From Caminibacter mediatlanticus TB-2 (lineage in GTDB: Bacteria > Campylobacterota > Campylobacteria > Campylobacterales > Nautiliaceae), in contig NZ_CP040463.1 in the NCBI RefSeq assembly GCF_005843985.1, forward strand, positions 32,501 through 96,500: DNA of 64,000 bases. Reading direction: 5' to 3'. A program made the translations under genes and the position numbers. The notes below the pieces were generated by a model, which worked only from the letters and a program-made list of their open reading frames with translations, ran no database searches and was not told the DNA's origin. This document shows positions 27,070 to 35,274 of this stretch, in pieces; the first letter of the stretch is position 1; every line of letters starts with the position of its first letter.

Positions 27070-28190
27070 TTTACAATATTATAAAACTCTTTAAAAATAT
27101 ATTTGCTATCATGTGGCCCAGGAGATGCTTCTGGGTGGTGTTGGACTGAAAAGACAGGTTTATTTTTATATTTTACTCCCTCAATTGTATTATCAAATAG
27201 ATTTATATGAGTTACTTCTGCTATTTCTTTAATACCCTCAGGTACATTATAATTATGATTTTGAGCTGTGATTTCTACAACAGGCTTTTTATTTAAGTTA
27301 TTTTTAACAGGATGATTTCCTCCGTGATGACCAAATTTTAGTTTAAAAGTAGGATAACCATGAGAAATGCTCAAAAGCTGATGTCCAAGACAAATTCCAA
27401 ACATCGGAATTTTAGCTTTTAGAAGTTTTTTTATTTTTTCATGAATATCTTTTAAAATTAATGGGTCTCCTGGACCATTACTTAAAAAAACACCTCCAAT
27501 TTCACCATTTTCATACATTTTAGTAATCTTCTCAGCCTCAGTATTAGCAGGTAAAACTAAACACTCCATTCCAGCTTCGGTTAATTCATTAAGAATATTT
27601 CTTTTAACTCCAAAATCAAGTACTGCAATTTTTTTATCTGTTTTTTTAGGGTTATATTTAAACTCTTTACTATTCCAAGCCCCATGTGGATGGATATATT
27701 CTTTTTTAGTAGTTACTTCTTTTATATAATCAATCTCTTCAATTCTTGGTGAATTTTTAAGTATTTTTTCTAACTCATCTTTATCGTGAATTTCAGTAGA
27801 TGCGACCATCATCATCGCACCCTCTTTTCTAATTGTTTTAGTCAAAAACCTTGTATCAATTTCACTAATTCCAATTATTCCCTCATCTTTTAAAAAATCT
27901 CCTAAACTTCTCTCTCCTCTAAAATTAGAAAAATCATCTATATATTCTCTAACAATTACGCCTTTTAAATGAGCCTTTTTGCTTTCCATATCATCTTTAT
28001 TTACTCCAACATTACCAATCTCTGGCATTGTAAAAACTACAAATTGTCCTGCATAGCTTGGGTCTGTAATTATCTCTTGATATCCAGTCATTGAAGTATT
28101 AAATACAATCTCACCAACTGCTGTACCTTCGCTTCCAAAAGAAGACGCTTCAAAAAACATTCCATTTTCAAGCAATATACTCACTTTCAT
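27066..28190 (-). CDS. carA: Carbamoyl-phosphate synthase small subunit
   Basis: CarA hydrolyses glutamine and channels ammonia to CarB. The 374-residue protein has the CarA-specific N-terminal domain (to about 150) and a class I glutamine amidotransferase domain with the catalytic Cys267 in GICLGHQ and H352/E354 in QHHPEAS. Length is normal. It follows the DUF507 gene by 9 bp and is coupled to a small membrane protein. DUF507 next to carA matches the order I recall in C. jejuni (Cj1494c-Cj1495c). Confidence 0.97.
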   Translation of the reverse strand: MKVSILLENGMFFEASSFGSEGTAVGEIVFNTSMTGYQEIITDPSYAGQFVVFTMPEIGNVGVNKDDMESKKAHLKGVIVREYIDDFSNFRGERSLGDFLKDEGIIGISEIDTRFLTKTIRKEGAMMMVASTEIHDKDELEKILKNSPRIEEIDYIKEVTTKKEYIHPHGAWNSKEFKYNPKKTDKKIAVLDFGVKRNILNELTEAGMECLVLPANTEAEKITKMYENGEIGGVFLSNGPGDPLILKDIHEKIKKLLKAKIPMFGICLGHQLLSISHGYPTFKLKFGHHGGNHPVKNNLNKKPVVEITAQNHNYNVPEGIKEIAEVTHINLFDNTIEGVKYKNKPVFSVQHHPEASPGPHDSKYIFKEFYNIVK

Positions 28191-28199
28191 TATAATCCT

Positions 28200-28757
28200 T
28201 TAAATTAAACCTCTTTTTCTAAGTTCTTGTTCGTATAATCTTTGAAAAACAAGTTCCCACTCATCACTACCTGGCACAAGCGGTCTTTTATAATTTTCAA
28301 TTTTTTTATAAACAGCCTCTTTTGCTTCTTTTTCTCTATTTAAAAACTCCATAATTGAATTAAATATAATATTTTTTATTTTTCCATCTCTTACATCATA
28401 ATCTATTAACTCTTTATCCCACAACTCTTTTACTATAAACATAGATAAATCATCAAATCTATCTTCTTTTTTTATATTAAATCCCTCTTCCTGTGCTACT
28501 TGTTTTTTTATAAGTTTAAATAACTCCCTTCTATCTACATCATAAAATAAAAACTCATCTTCTTCTTCTTTTTTAGCAATTATTTCTCTTGCTTTATCTT
28601 CTATTTCTCTCTCCCATAATACATCATCAAGTATTATCTCTTCTATCTCTTTTATGGCATTGTCAATGCCTTTTGGAAACTCAACTAACTTTGAATTTAA
28701 TAAATCATATGCTATTTTTCTTGCTATGAAAGGTACTTGGGCTTCTTTAATAAGCAT
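28200..28757 (-). CDS. DUF507 family protein
   Basis: A 185-residue, charged, mostly helical cytoplasmic protein of the DUF507 family, known from Campylobacterota and Aquificae but without a defined function. The family's internal duplication can be seen: two similar halves, each with an acidic helix pair and a DxxR/ELF or DxxDG element (about 1-95 and 96-185). It leads the carA operon. Promoter and ribosome site (AAAGG) are clear. Confidence 0.8.
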   Translation of the reverse strand: MLIKEAQVPFIARKIAYDLLNSKLVEFPKGIDNAIKEIEEIILDDVLWEREIEDKAREIIAKKEEEDEFLFYDVDRRELFKLIKKQVAQEEGFNIKKEDRFDDLSMFIVKELWDKELIDYDVRDGKIKNIIFNSIMEFLNREKEAKEAVYKKIENYKRPLVPGSDEWELVFQRLYEQELRKRGLI

Positions 28758-28776
28758 TACTTTGCCTTTTTTTAAA

Positions 28777-28799
28777 ATTATAACAAAATTAGTTATAAT
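28777..28799. promoter_or_regulatory. Perfect dyad with back-to-back -10 boxes
   Basis: ATTATAAC (28777-28784) and GTTATAAT (28792-28799) form a perfect 8-bp inverted repeat with a 7-nt spacer. Read leftward, the left arm gives the -10 box TATAAT of the DUF507-carA operon, preceded by TTTTGT. Read rightward, the right arm contains another TATAAT that could serve the diguanylate cyclase gene 76 bp downstream. The dyad may be both promoters and an operator. Confidence 0.55.
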
Positions 28800-28874
28800 T
28801 ACGTGAAAAAGGTGTAATATAGCTACTAAATATCTTTTAATCTATTTAAAATTATTTTATAAAAAGCATAATAA

Positions 28875-30272
28875 ATGATAAAAAATATATTCAATATAAT
28901 TTTATTAATTTTCACTACATTTGTTATTTTCTCTTTTTTCCAAACAGTTTTTTTATTTTCAAAACAAAAAGACATAACAAATAAAATTATTAATCAATAT
29001 CAATACCAATACTTTATAAATGAAAAATATAACTACTTAGATACTATAATAAAAGCTGTTGAAGCACAATATCAAAAACTATTAAAAGAGTATAAGTTTT
29101 CTACTTTAAGATGCTTACAAAATAAAACAAATGAAATCAAAAATATTTTAGATACATTAAATAAATTAAAATACAAAAAAGTTAGTTTGTTTTTATTAGA
29201 CTATTTGCAAAAAATAAAAAAAGTGCAAATAGATATATTAAATTTAAATTATAAAGTTATAGCTTCAAATAACCTTAATAATATAAATAAAAAATTAAAC
29301 AAACCCCCTTGTAATTTTTTACAAAATAAAGAATGTTTAATCAATAAAAATAATACCACTATTTTGATAACATATTATCCTCAATATAACCTAATAATTA
29401 AAACACAAATAAATAAAATTGTTAAAATAAACGAAATAAAAACATCAATTATTCAAACTTTAAAAAACCTCCCAAATATTATAATTTATGACCATAATAA
29501 GTTAATTAAAGGTCATTTTAATAAAGATTATTTTTATATTTTTGAAGAATTTAAGCCCCTAAAAATTTTTATAGGAATTGGAATAAATTATTCTGAACTT
29601 GAAAAGCTAAATCGAAAAATAAATATTGAAATAAATAATATAATTTATAAAACCATATTAAAATTTATTTTCATTTATATTTTAATTATTATAATTTTTT
29701 ATATATTAATATTCTCATATTTAAAATCAAAACTTAAAATATTAGATAAAAATTTACAAAAATTGAAAGAAAAAACAGTATATGATAAATTAACATCTCT
29801 TTTAAATAGAGAAGGCTTTGAAGAGTTATTTAAAGAAAAAAATTATAAATATTTTATGTTAATAGACTTAGATAATTTTAAATATATAAATGATACTTTT
29901 GGACATGATATAGGAGATGAAGTTTTAAAAGAATTTGCATGGCAACTTAAAAAACATTTTAAAGAAGATTTAATAGGTAGATGGGGAGGAGATGAATTTA
30001 TTATTGCTACTAATAAACAAAAAGAAGAAATAACTCAACATTTTAAAGATATAAATAAAAAATTAAAAGAGATTCAATTAAAATTTGATAAAAATCCACA
30101 AAAAATTTTATCCACAAGTGTAGGTGTAGCTACAAATATTAACTTTCCATTAGAAGAGTTATTTAAAAACGCAGATTTAGCATTATATAAAGTTAAAAAA
30201 ACTAAAAAAGGGAAAGTACTATTTTTTAAAGATATTGATTATATTAAAATAGAAAAAGATGATTTAAAATAA
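28875..30272 (+). CDS. Membrane-bound diguanylate cyclase (GGDEF)
   Basis: A 465-residue signalling protein making cyclic di-GMP. A membrane helix at about 6-28 and another at about 262-283 flank a periplasmic region of some 230 residues that probably senses a ligand; it shows no clear Cache signature. The GGDEF domain (about 300-460) has the active-site loop GGDEF at 371-375. The usual RxxD inhibitory site is replaced by FKED, so product inhibition is probably absent. No EAL domain. Ribosome site is weak. Its 3' end overlaps the convergent gene by 9 bp. Confidence 0.92.
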   Translation: MIKNIFNIILLIFTTFVIFSFFQTVFLFSKQKDITNKIINQYQYQYFINEKYNYLDTIIKAVEAQYQKLLKEYKFSTLRCLQNKTNEIKNILDTLNKLKYKKVSLFLLDYLQKIKKVQIDILNLNYKVIASNNLNNINKKLNKPPCNFLQNKECLINKNNTTILITYYPQYNLIIKTQINKIVKINEIKTSIIQTLKNLPNIIIYDHNKLIKGHFNKDYFYIFEEFKPLKIFIGIGINYSELEKLNRKINIEINNIIYKTILKFIFIYILIIIIFYILIFSYLKSKLKILDKNLQKLKEKTVYDKLTSLLNREGFEELFKEKNYKYFMLIDLDNFKYINDTFGHDIGDEVLKEFAWQLKKHFKEDLIGRWGGDEFIIATNKQKEEITQHFKDINKKLKEIQLKFDKNPQKILSTSVGVATNINFPLEELFKNADLALYKVKKTKKGKVLFFKDIDYIKIEKDDLK

Positions 30273-30977
30273 AAACTCTCCTTTTTCTTGAATATTATAT
30301 GAATATCTTTTAATAAATTCAATAGCTTTGTTAATATTTTCTTCTTCTCCTTCAATCTCAAATATCACACTTCCTTCATTTCCAAAAATTCCCCCAGCTG
30401 CTATAATTTTAGCTTTTACATTAAAAAGTAAATCAAAAGCCTCAATTTCACTAAATACTTCTCCATAAAAAAATCTAAGCATTGCTATTTTCTCTCCCAT
30501 TGCAAAATCAACATTTTGAGTTGTATTTATAAAATAAGGAATAAGTTTTTCGTGACTTACAGGAATTATAACCTTACTACCCATGCAAGCAGCTTTTACA
30601 TAAAAATTGCCATATGTTCCGCCATTTTTATCAGCTGCTGCAACTGCTGCGTTTTTTTTATCATTCTCATACCAAAGAGCATTTGCTCCTTTTATAAAAA
30701 AATCATCACTACTTATCTCAAAGTCTTTAATATCAATAGGCTTTTTATTTTCTAATACAATAATTGTAGGTCTTTTATTTGTTACATTTAAAGCATTATT
30801 TACAAAACATCCAGCCATATAAGGCTTATCAAATTTAATGCCTAAATGATAAAGTAAATATTCATTAGTAGAACCATAGGCAATATAAACTCTTTTTGAA
30901 AAATCAATTTTTTTTATTAATGCTTTTGCAATTAAATGTTTTTGAGATGCAACATTAAGGATTACTTGTGCTAACAT
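30264..30977 (-). CDS. Conserved-looking protein of unknown function
   Basis: I do not recognise this 237-residue soluble protein. It has no signal peptide or membrane helix. Visible features are a Gly/Ala-rich centre (NAAVAAADKNGGTYGNFYVKAACMGSKVIIPVSHEKL, about 108-147, split here only for description) and a C-terminal alpha/beta unit with AGGIFGNEGSVIFEIEGEEENINKAIEFI that resembles a ferredoxin-like fold. It is the last gene of the long leuA-led run, overlaps the motE-like gene by 23 bp and has its own AAAGG site. Confidence 0.6.
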   Translation of the reverse strand: MLAQVILNVASQKHLIAKALIKKIDFSKRVYIAYGSTNEYLLYHLGIKFDKPYMAGCFVNNALNVTNKRPTIIVLENKKPIDIKDFEISSDDFFIKGANALWYENDKKNAAVAAADKNGGTYGNFYVKAACMGSKVIIPVSHEKLIPYFINTTQNVDFAMGEKIAMLRFFYGEVFSEIEAFDLLFNVKAKIIAAGGIFGNEGSVIFEIEGEEENINKAIEFIKRYSYNIQEKGEFLF

Positions 30978-31491
30978 TTTTAGCCTTTAATTTTATTAGT
31001 TTTTCACTAAGTTTTGCAGCAATTGTAGGGTCCATTTTTGAAAAAATTTTTGCAATTATTTTTGGTTGAAGTTTTTGCAATATTTTTAATGCATCTTCTT
31101 CTGGCATATTCGAAAGAATTTCAGCAGCATTTTTTGGCCTCATTTTTGCAAAAGATTGGGTAACTTTATCAAGTTTTGCTTTTTTTATCTCTTCAAGTAA
31201 TTTTTGATACTCTTCAACTAATTTTTGAATCTCTTTTTTTTCATTTTCAATTTTTTGCAAAGTAGCATTTATCTCTTTCTCTTTTATTTTAAGTTTCTCT
31301 TCTTTTTTCTTAATTAAAGCCATATATGTATTTTTTAGTGCTTCTAATGCTTCTTTTTGTTCAAGAATTTTCTCAGCTTCTGCTTCAAGTTCTGCTTTTT
31401 TTTGTTGAAAAATTTCATAACAATCAAGAAGTTTTTGATTATCTACTGCAAAAAGAAAAACAGGAATCAAAAAAGCTAATTTAATTTTCAA
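30955..31491 (-). CDS. MotE-like periplasmic protein with MgtE N-terminal domain
   Basis: A 178-residue exported protein: signal peptide (about 1-15), a long coiled coil (about 20-110, Glu/Lys-rich) and an MgtE_N-type helical domain (about 115-170: AEILSNMPEEDALKILQKLQPKIIAKIFSKMDP). This layout is that of MotE, a chaperone for the flagellar motor protein MotC, and of C. jejuni Cj1496c, a glycoprotein reported to affect invasion. No flagellar genes are nearby, so the specific role is inferred only. Confidence 0.75.
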   Translation of the reverse strand: MKIKLAFLIPVFLFAVDNQKLLDCYEIFQQKKAELEAEAEKILEQKEALEALKNTYMALIKKKEEKLKIKEKEINATLQKIENEKKEIQKLVEEYQKLLEEIKKAKLDKVTQSFAKMRPKNAAEILSNMPEEDALKILQKLQPKIIAKIFSKMDPTIAAKLSEKLIKLKAKNVSTSNP

Positions 31492-31502
31492 TTTTTCACT
31501 CT

Positions 31503-32291
31503 TTAATATATTTCTCCAAGAATATCTCCAACTTCTACAAACTCTTTTTGATTTAAATATTTAAAATGCTCAGGCCCAAAGAAAAGCAAAATACTACTTC
31601 CAAATTCAAATCTTCCAAGCTCATCACCTTTTTTTAATTTAATTGGCTCTTTATACTCAAAAGTAGTTATTTCATTATAATCTTTTTGAAGCCTTTCATC
31701 AAAATTAAGATAAATTTTTCCAACAATCATAGCCCCAACTGCTACAAAATAAAAATATCTATCTTTTTTATCTTTACATCTTAATACTATTCTTTTATTT
31801 TTAGGAAACACTATCTCTTTTTCTAAAAATGAAGGTTTTACAGGCATAAGTTCACCTGGAATATAAGTTGCTTTTACAATTTCTAAATCAATTGGTACAT
31901 GAAATCTATGATAATCTTTTGGTGATAGATAAAGATTTATAAAATATCCTCCATTTAATTTTGTTTCATAAGGGATAAGTTCTTCTATTTTATATTTTTT
32001 ACCTTTAATTTGATATACATATCCTTCCTCTATTTCACCATCTGCAATAATCTCTGAGTCACTTGGACTTACAACTATATCTTCATCTTCATAAAACTCA
32101 ATATATTTTTTTTGTCTTATAAATAATTCATTTAATGTTTTATATTCACAAGGGTCTTCTGGAATATATTCGCTCATATCAATCTCATAAATTTTTACAT
32201 ACAGCTTATTTATTAAACATTGAATTGGCTTTGGAAAAGGTGTGTGTGCAATTTTTATTACTATTTTTGAAAGCAAACGGGAGGGGTTCAT
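31503..32291 (-). CDS. psd: Phosphatidylserine decarboxylase proenzyme
   Basis: Converts phosphatidylserine to phosphatidylethanolamine at the inner membrane. The 262-residue protein is close in plan to the H. pylori enzyme: LNELFIRQKK near 49-58, SPKDYHRFHVPID with the paired His near 123-135, and the self-cleavage site FGSS near 228-231 (LGST or FGST in most relatives), where Ser becomes the pyruvoyl group. It overlaps purM by 4 bp (ATGA). A second, smaller psd-like gene lies at 38966-39616. Confidence 0.93.
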   Translation of the reverse strand: MNPSRLLSKIVIKIAHTPFPKPIQCLINKLYVKIYEIDMSEYIPEDPCEYKTLNELFIRQKKYIEFYEDEDIVVSPSDSEIIADGEIEEGYVYQIKGKKYKIEELIPYETKLNGGYFINLYLSPKDYHRFHVPIDLEIVKATYIPGELMPVKPSFLEKEIVFPKNKRIVLRCKDKKDRYFYFVAVGAMIVGKIYLNFDERLQKDYNEITTFEYKEPIKLKKGDELGRFEFGSSILLFFGPEHFKYLNQKEFVEVGDILGEIY

Positions 32292-33274
32292 CGTAATGTT
32301 ACTCCTTTTTTACCTTTTATTATCTCTCCAATAATATAACCATCACTATTTTGTAAAACTTTATCAACATTATCCTCACTTACAGCTAAAATCATACCAA
32401 CACCCATATTAAATGTCCTAAACATTTCTTCTTCATCTACATATTTGCTCATAAATTCAAAAATTGGAAGTACTTTTATTTTTTCTTTATAAACTATCGC
32501 TTCTAAATTATTAGGCAATACTCTTGGAAAATTTTCTACAATTCCTCCACCTGTAATATGAGCTAATGCATTTATAAAAGGCTTTAATCTTTTAAAATCT
32601 TTTACATAAATTCTTGTAGGAGTTAGTAAAATATCTATTAATTTCTCTCCATTAATTTCATCGTCAAATTTCATATTTAATTTTTCAAAAAAGAGTTTTC
32701 TAACAAGAGAGTATCCGTTTGAGTGAATTCCACTACTTGGAAGGGCTATTAAAACATCTCCTTCTTTTACTTTTGGATTTAATTCATCTTCTTCTCCAAT
32801 TCCAACAGCAAAACCTGCTAAATCTAAATCACCTTCTTTATACATTCCAGGCATTTCAGCAGTTTCACCACCAATTAAAGCACATTCAGCTTCCTTACAA
32901 CCTTTTGCAATACCTTTTATAACTTCACTTGCTACTTCTACATCAAGTTTTCCTGTCGCATAGTAATCTAAGAAAAAAAGTGGCTCACCAAAATTACAAA
33001 TCAAATCATTTACACACATTGCAACTAAATCAATTCCTACTGTATCAAATTTTTTAGAATCAATTGCAAGTTTTAATTTAGTCCCAACTCCATCAGTTGC
33101 TGAGAGTAAAACTGGATTTTTATACCCTTTTGGCATCCTAAATGCCCCTGCGAAACTTCCAATTCCTCCAACTACATTTTCATTAAAAGTTTCTCTTACA
33201 ACAGGCTTAATCTTTTCTACTAAACTATTCCCAGCATCAATATCTACACCAGCATCTTTATAACTTACTTTCAT
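32288..33274 (-). CDS. purM: Phosphoribosylformylglycinamidine cyclo-ligase
   Basis: PurM (AIR synthetase) closes the imidazole ring in purine synthesis. The 328-residue protein has the family start YKDAGVDIDAGN, the ATP/metal segment LLSATDGVGTKLKLA, the MCVNDLICNFGEPLFFLDYYATGKLD block and the C-terminal HITGGGIVENFPRVLP. Complete and of normal length. It is coupled by ATGA overlaps both to the DUF2892 gene before it and to psd after it, within the leuA-led run. Confidence 0.97.
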   Translation of the reverse strand: MKVSYKDAGVDIDAGNSLVEKIKPVVRETFNENVVGGIGSFAGAFRMPKGYKNPVLLSATDGVGTKLKLAIDSKKFDTVGIDLVAMCVNDLICNFGEPLFFLDYYATGKLDVEVASEVIKGIAKGCKEAECALIGGETAEMPGMYKEGDLDLAGFAVGIGEEDELNPKVKEGDVLIALPSSGIHSNGYSLVRKLFFEKLNMKFDDEINGEKLIDILLTPTRIYVKDFKRLKPFINALAHITGGGIVENFPRVLPNNLEAIVYKEKIKVLPIFEFMSKYVDEEEMFRTFNMGVGMILAVSEDNVDKVLQNSDGYIIGEIIKGKKGVTLR

Positions 33275-33504
33275 TCTTCATCCTTACATTCACAAAAACA
33301 ACTTCCAAAAATTTTATTTAAAATCACAGTTGATGGACAAAAGTCAAATATAAAATGGATAAAAAGCATAATTGACATAAATGCTAAAAGTCCAAGCCCA
33401 AGTGTTGAATAACCCTTTGCAAGTAATACTAATATTAAAAGTAAAAACAAACTCATCATTAATCTTTGAACTCTCTCAGCACACCATAATTTTTTTGCCT
33501 TCAA
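33271..33504 (-). CDS. Small DUF2892-like membrane protein
   Basis: A 77-residue protein with two membrane helices (about 15-33 and 36-54) and a cysteine-rich tail (CPSTVILNKIFGSCFCECKDEE). The VQRLM...LFL start and FCP after the second helix fit DUF2892, found alone or fused to rhodanese domains. The function is unknown; the CFCEC cluster could bind metal or thiol (inference). TTG start with GGAG six bases upstream. It lies 10 bp after trpS and overlaps purM as ATGA. Confidence 0.75.
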   Translation of the reverse strand: MKAKKLWCAERVQRLMMSLFLLLILVLLAKGYSTLGLGLLAFMSIMLFIHFIFDFCPSTVILNKIFGSCFCECKDEE

Positions 33505-33514
33505 TATTTCTCCT

Positions 33515-34483
33515 TTAAAAGATTACTTTATTAACCTCTTTCATTTTTTTCTCAGCTAAACTTTTAGCCTTTTTATTTCCTTCTTTTATTATATCTAAAA
33601 TTTCATCATTTTGTAATGAAGCTTTTTTATCTCTAATTGGGGCTATTATTTTTTCAATATTTTTAGCGCACCTTTTTTTACATTCAACACATCCTATTGT
33701 TCCATTTTTACAAGCTTCTTCAATTTCTTTAACTTCTTCTTCACTTGAAAAAGCTTTATGATAATCAAAAACTATACATACTTCTGGATGACCTGGGTCT
33801 GTTTTTTTTATTCTTGCTGGGTCTGTTTTTGCCATTCTTACTTTTTGCCAAATCTCATCAGAAGTTTCATCAAGATAAATAGCATTATTATAACTCTTAG
33901 ACATTTTCCTTCCATCAAGACCTGGGAGTCTTGCAACTTCTGTTAAAATTTCTTTTGGTTCTTTAAAAATTTCCATTTTATAAATATAATGAAAATGTCT
34001 TACAATCTCCCTTGCAAGTTCAAGATGTGGCTTTTGGTCTTCTCCAATTGGCACTAAATCTGCATCATAAATAACTATATCAGCCGTTTGTAAAACAGGA
34101 TAAGTTAAAAATCCTGCATTATTTTTCTTTTTATATTCAGGCTGATTCATTGCATCTTTATAAGTTGGATTTCGCTCAAGCCAACTTATAGGTGTTATCA
34201 TATTAAATATTAAATAAAGTTCAGCATGTTCTTTTATGGCACTTTGAATAAAAAGAGTAGCCTTTTGTGGGTCAATCCCACAGGCAATCCATTCTTTTAT
34301 AAGTTCTATGCTTAATTCCTTTAAATTCAAACCTTCATCATATTTAGTAGATAATGCATGCCAATCAGCTACAAAAAACATACACTGATAATTATCTTGC
34401 AAGTTTTTCCAATTTTTAATAACTCCAATATAATGGCCAAGATGAAGTTTTCCTGTTGGCCTCATTCCACTTACTACTCTCAA
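33515..34483 (-). CDS. trpS: Tryptophanyl-tRNA synthetase
   Basis: Charges tRNA-Trp. The 322-residue class Ic synthetase has GMRPTGKLHLGHY (HIGH-type motif HLGH near 17-20), the tryptophan-site segment FVADWHALST, and KMSKS at GRKMSKSYNNAIY near 193-205. Length is normal. The start is TTG with AGGAG seven bases before it, overlapping the stop of the upstream outer-membrane gene. Part of the leuA-led run. Confidence 0.97.
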   Translation of the reverse strand: MRVVSGMRPTGKLHLGHYIGVIKNWKNLQDNYQCMFFVADWHALSTKYDEGLNLKELSIELIKEWIACGIDPQKATLFIQSAIKEHAELYLIFNMITPISWLERNPTYKDAMNQPEYKKKNNAGFLTYPVLQTADIVIYDADLVPIGEDQKPHLELAREIVRHFHYIYKMEIFKEPKEILTEVARLPGLDGRKMSKSYNNAIYLDETSDEIWQKVRMAKTDPARIKKTDPGHPEVCIVFDYHKAFSSEEEVKEIEEACKNGTIGCVECKKRCAKNIEKIIAPIRDKKASLQNDEILDIIKEGNKKAKSLAEKKMKEVNKVIF

Positions 34484-35274
34484 AACTTAACTCCTAATTC
34501 TGCAAATGCCCCTTTAAAACTTAGTTTAGTTTCATCTGTACCATCTTTGTAAAATAACTCTTTATATTTATAACCTACTTTAATAAAAGGATTAATTGGC
34601 CCTGGGATATCAATAGTATATTTTAGAGCTCCTAAATAGTCATAATGATGATTATCTCCAAGTTTAGCAATTTTAGCATTGCCTATTAAAGAAAAATTAA
34701 AAAATTTCATTGTCTCAATATTTCCATATACATAAGGTAATGGAATAGAACCTGAATAATTTACTGCATATCTTTTATTTACATTATCATATACACTAAA
34801 TTTCAACTTCCAATAATCAACACCAGCCCCTATTTCAATATCAGCTATTGCTGGTTTAAATTCATAAAAAAGTGATGCATCATATGAATTAATTGACATA
34901 TAAGTATCAGCATCTGTAATTACATAAGTAATTCTTGTTTTACCAAAAAGTGATACATTTCCTGAAATATAGTTACTATGACCTGATGTTTCATATTTTG
35001 TATATTGGAATTTCATATTTGGGATTACAGGAATTGGATGAATTAATTTTACCCAAAAATATGGATGTTTTTTATTCTTTAATCCTAAATAACCTGTATA
35101 TGGGTCAGTAGGATTAACACTTTTTTCACCAAAATAGTTTTTATTATCCCCATTTTGAATATAACCACCAATTTTTTGTTCTTGAATACCATATCCTGCA
35201 CTAACACTAAATATATCAGCACTTGCAAATGTAAAAAGACCTGCTAAACACAATGCTAAACTAATTTTTTTCAT
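34480..35274 (-). CDS. TIGR04219-type outer membrane beta-barrel protein
   Basis: A 264-residue exported protein. Signal peptide MKKISLALCLAGLFTFASA, then ADIFSVSAGYGIQEQKIGGYI and successive amphipathic strands, ending FAELGVKF with a terminal Phe, all typical of small outer membrane barrels of the TIGR04219 group common in Campylobacterota and gammaproteobacteria. Function unknown. It overlaps der by 14 bp and trpS by 4 bp, an odd company for a membrane protein, probably reflecting the compact operon. Confidence 0.8.
   Translation of the reverse strand: MKKISLALCLAGLFTFASADIFSVSAGYGIQEQKIGGYIQNGDNKNYFGEKSVNPTDPYTGYLGLKNKKHPYFWVKLIHPIPVIPNMKFQYTKYETSGHSNYISGNVSLFGKTRITYVITDADTYMSINSYDASLFYEFKPAIADIEIGAGVDYWKLKFSVYDNVNKRYAVNYSGSIPLPYVYGNIETMKFFNFSLIGNAKIAKLGDNHHYDYLGALKYTIDIPGPINPFIKVGYKYKELFYKDGTDETKLSFKGAFAELGVKF

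Noticed and set aside
28777-28799. Per box reading of the TATAAT dyad
   Set aside because: The half-sites are in the opposite orientation (ATTATAAC...GTTATAAT) to the Per box TTATAATnATTATAA.
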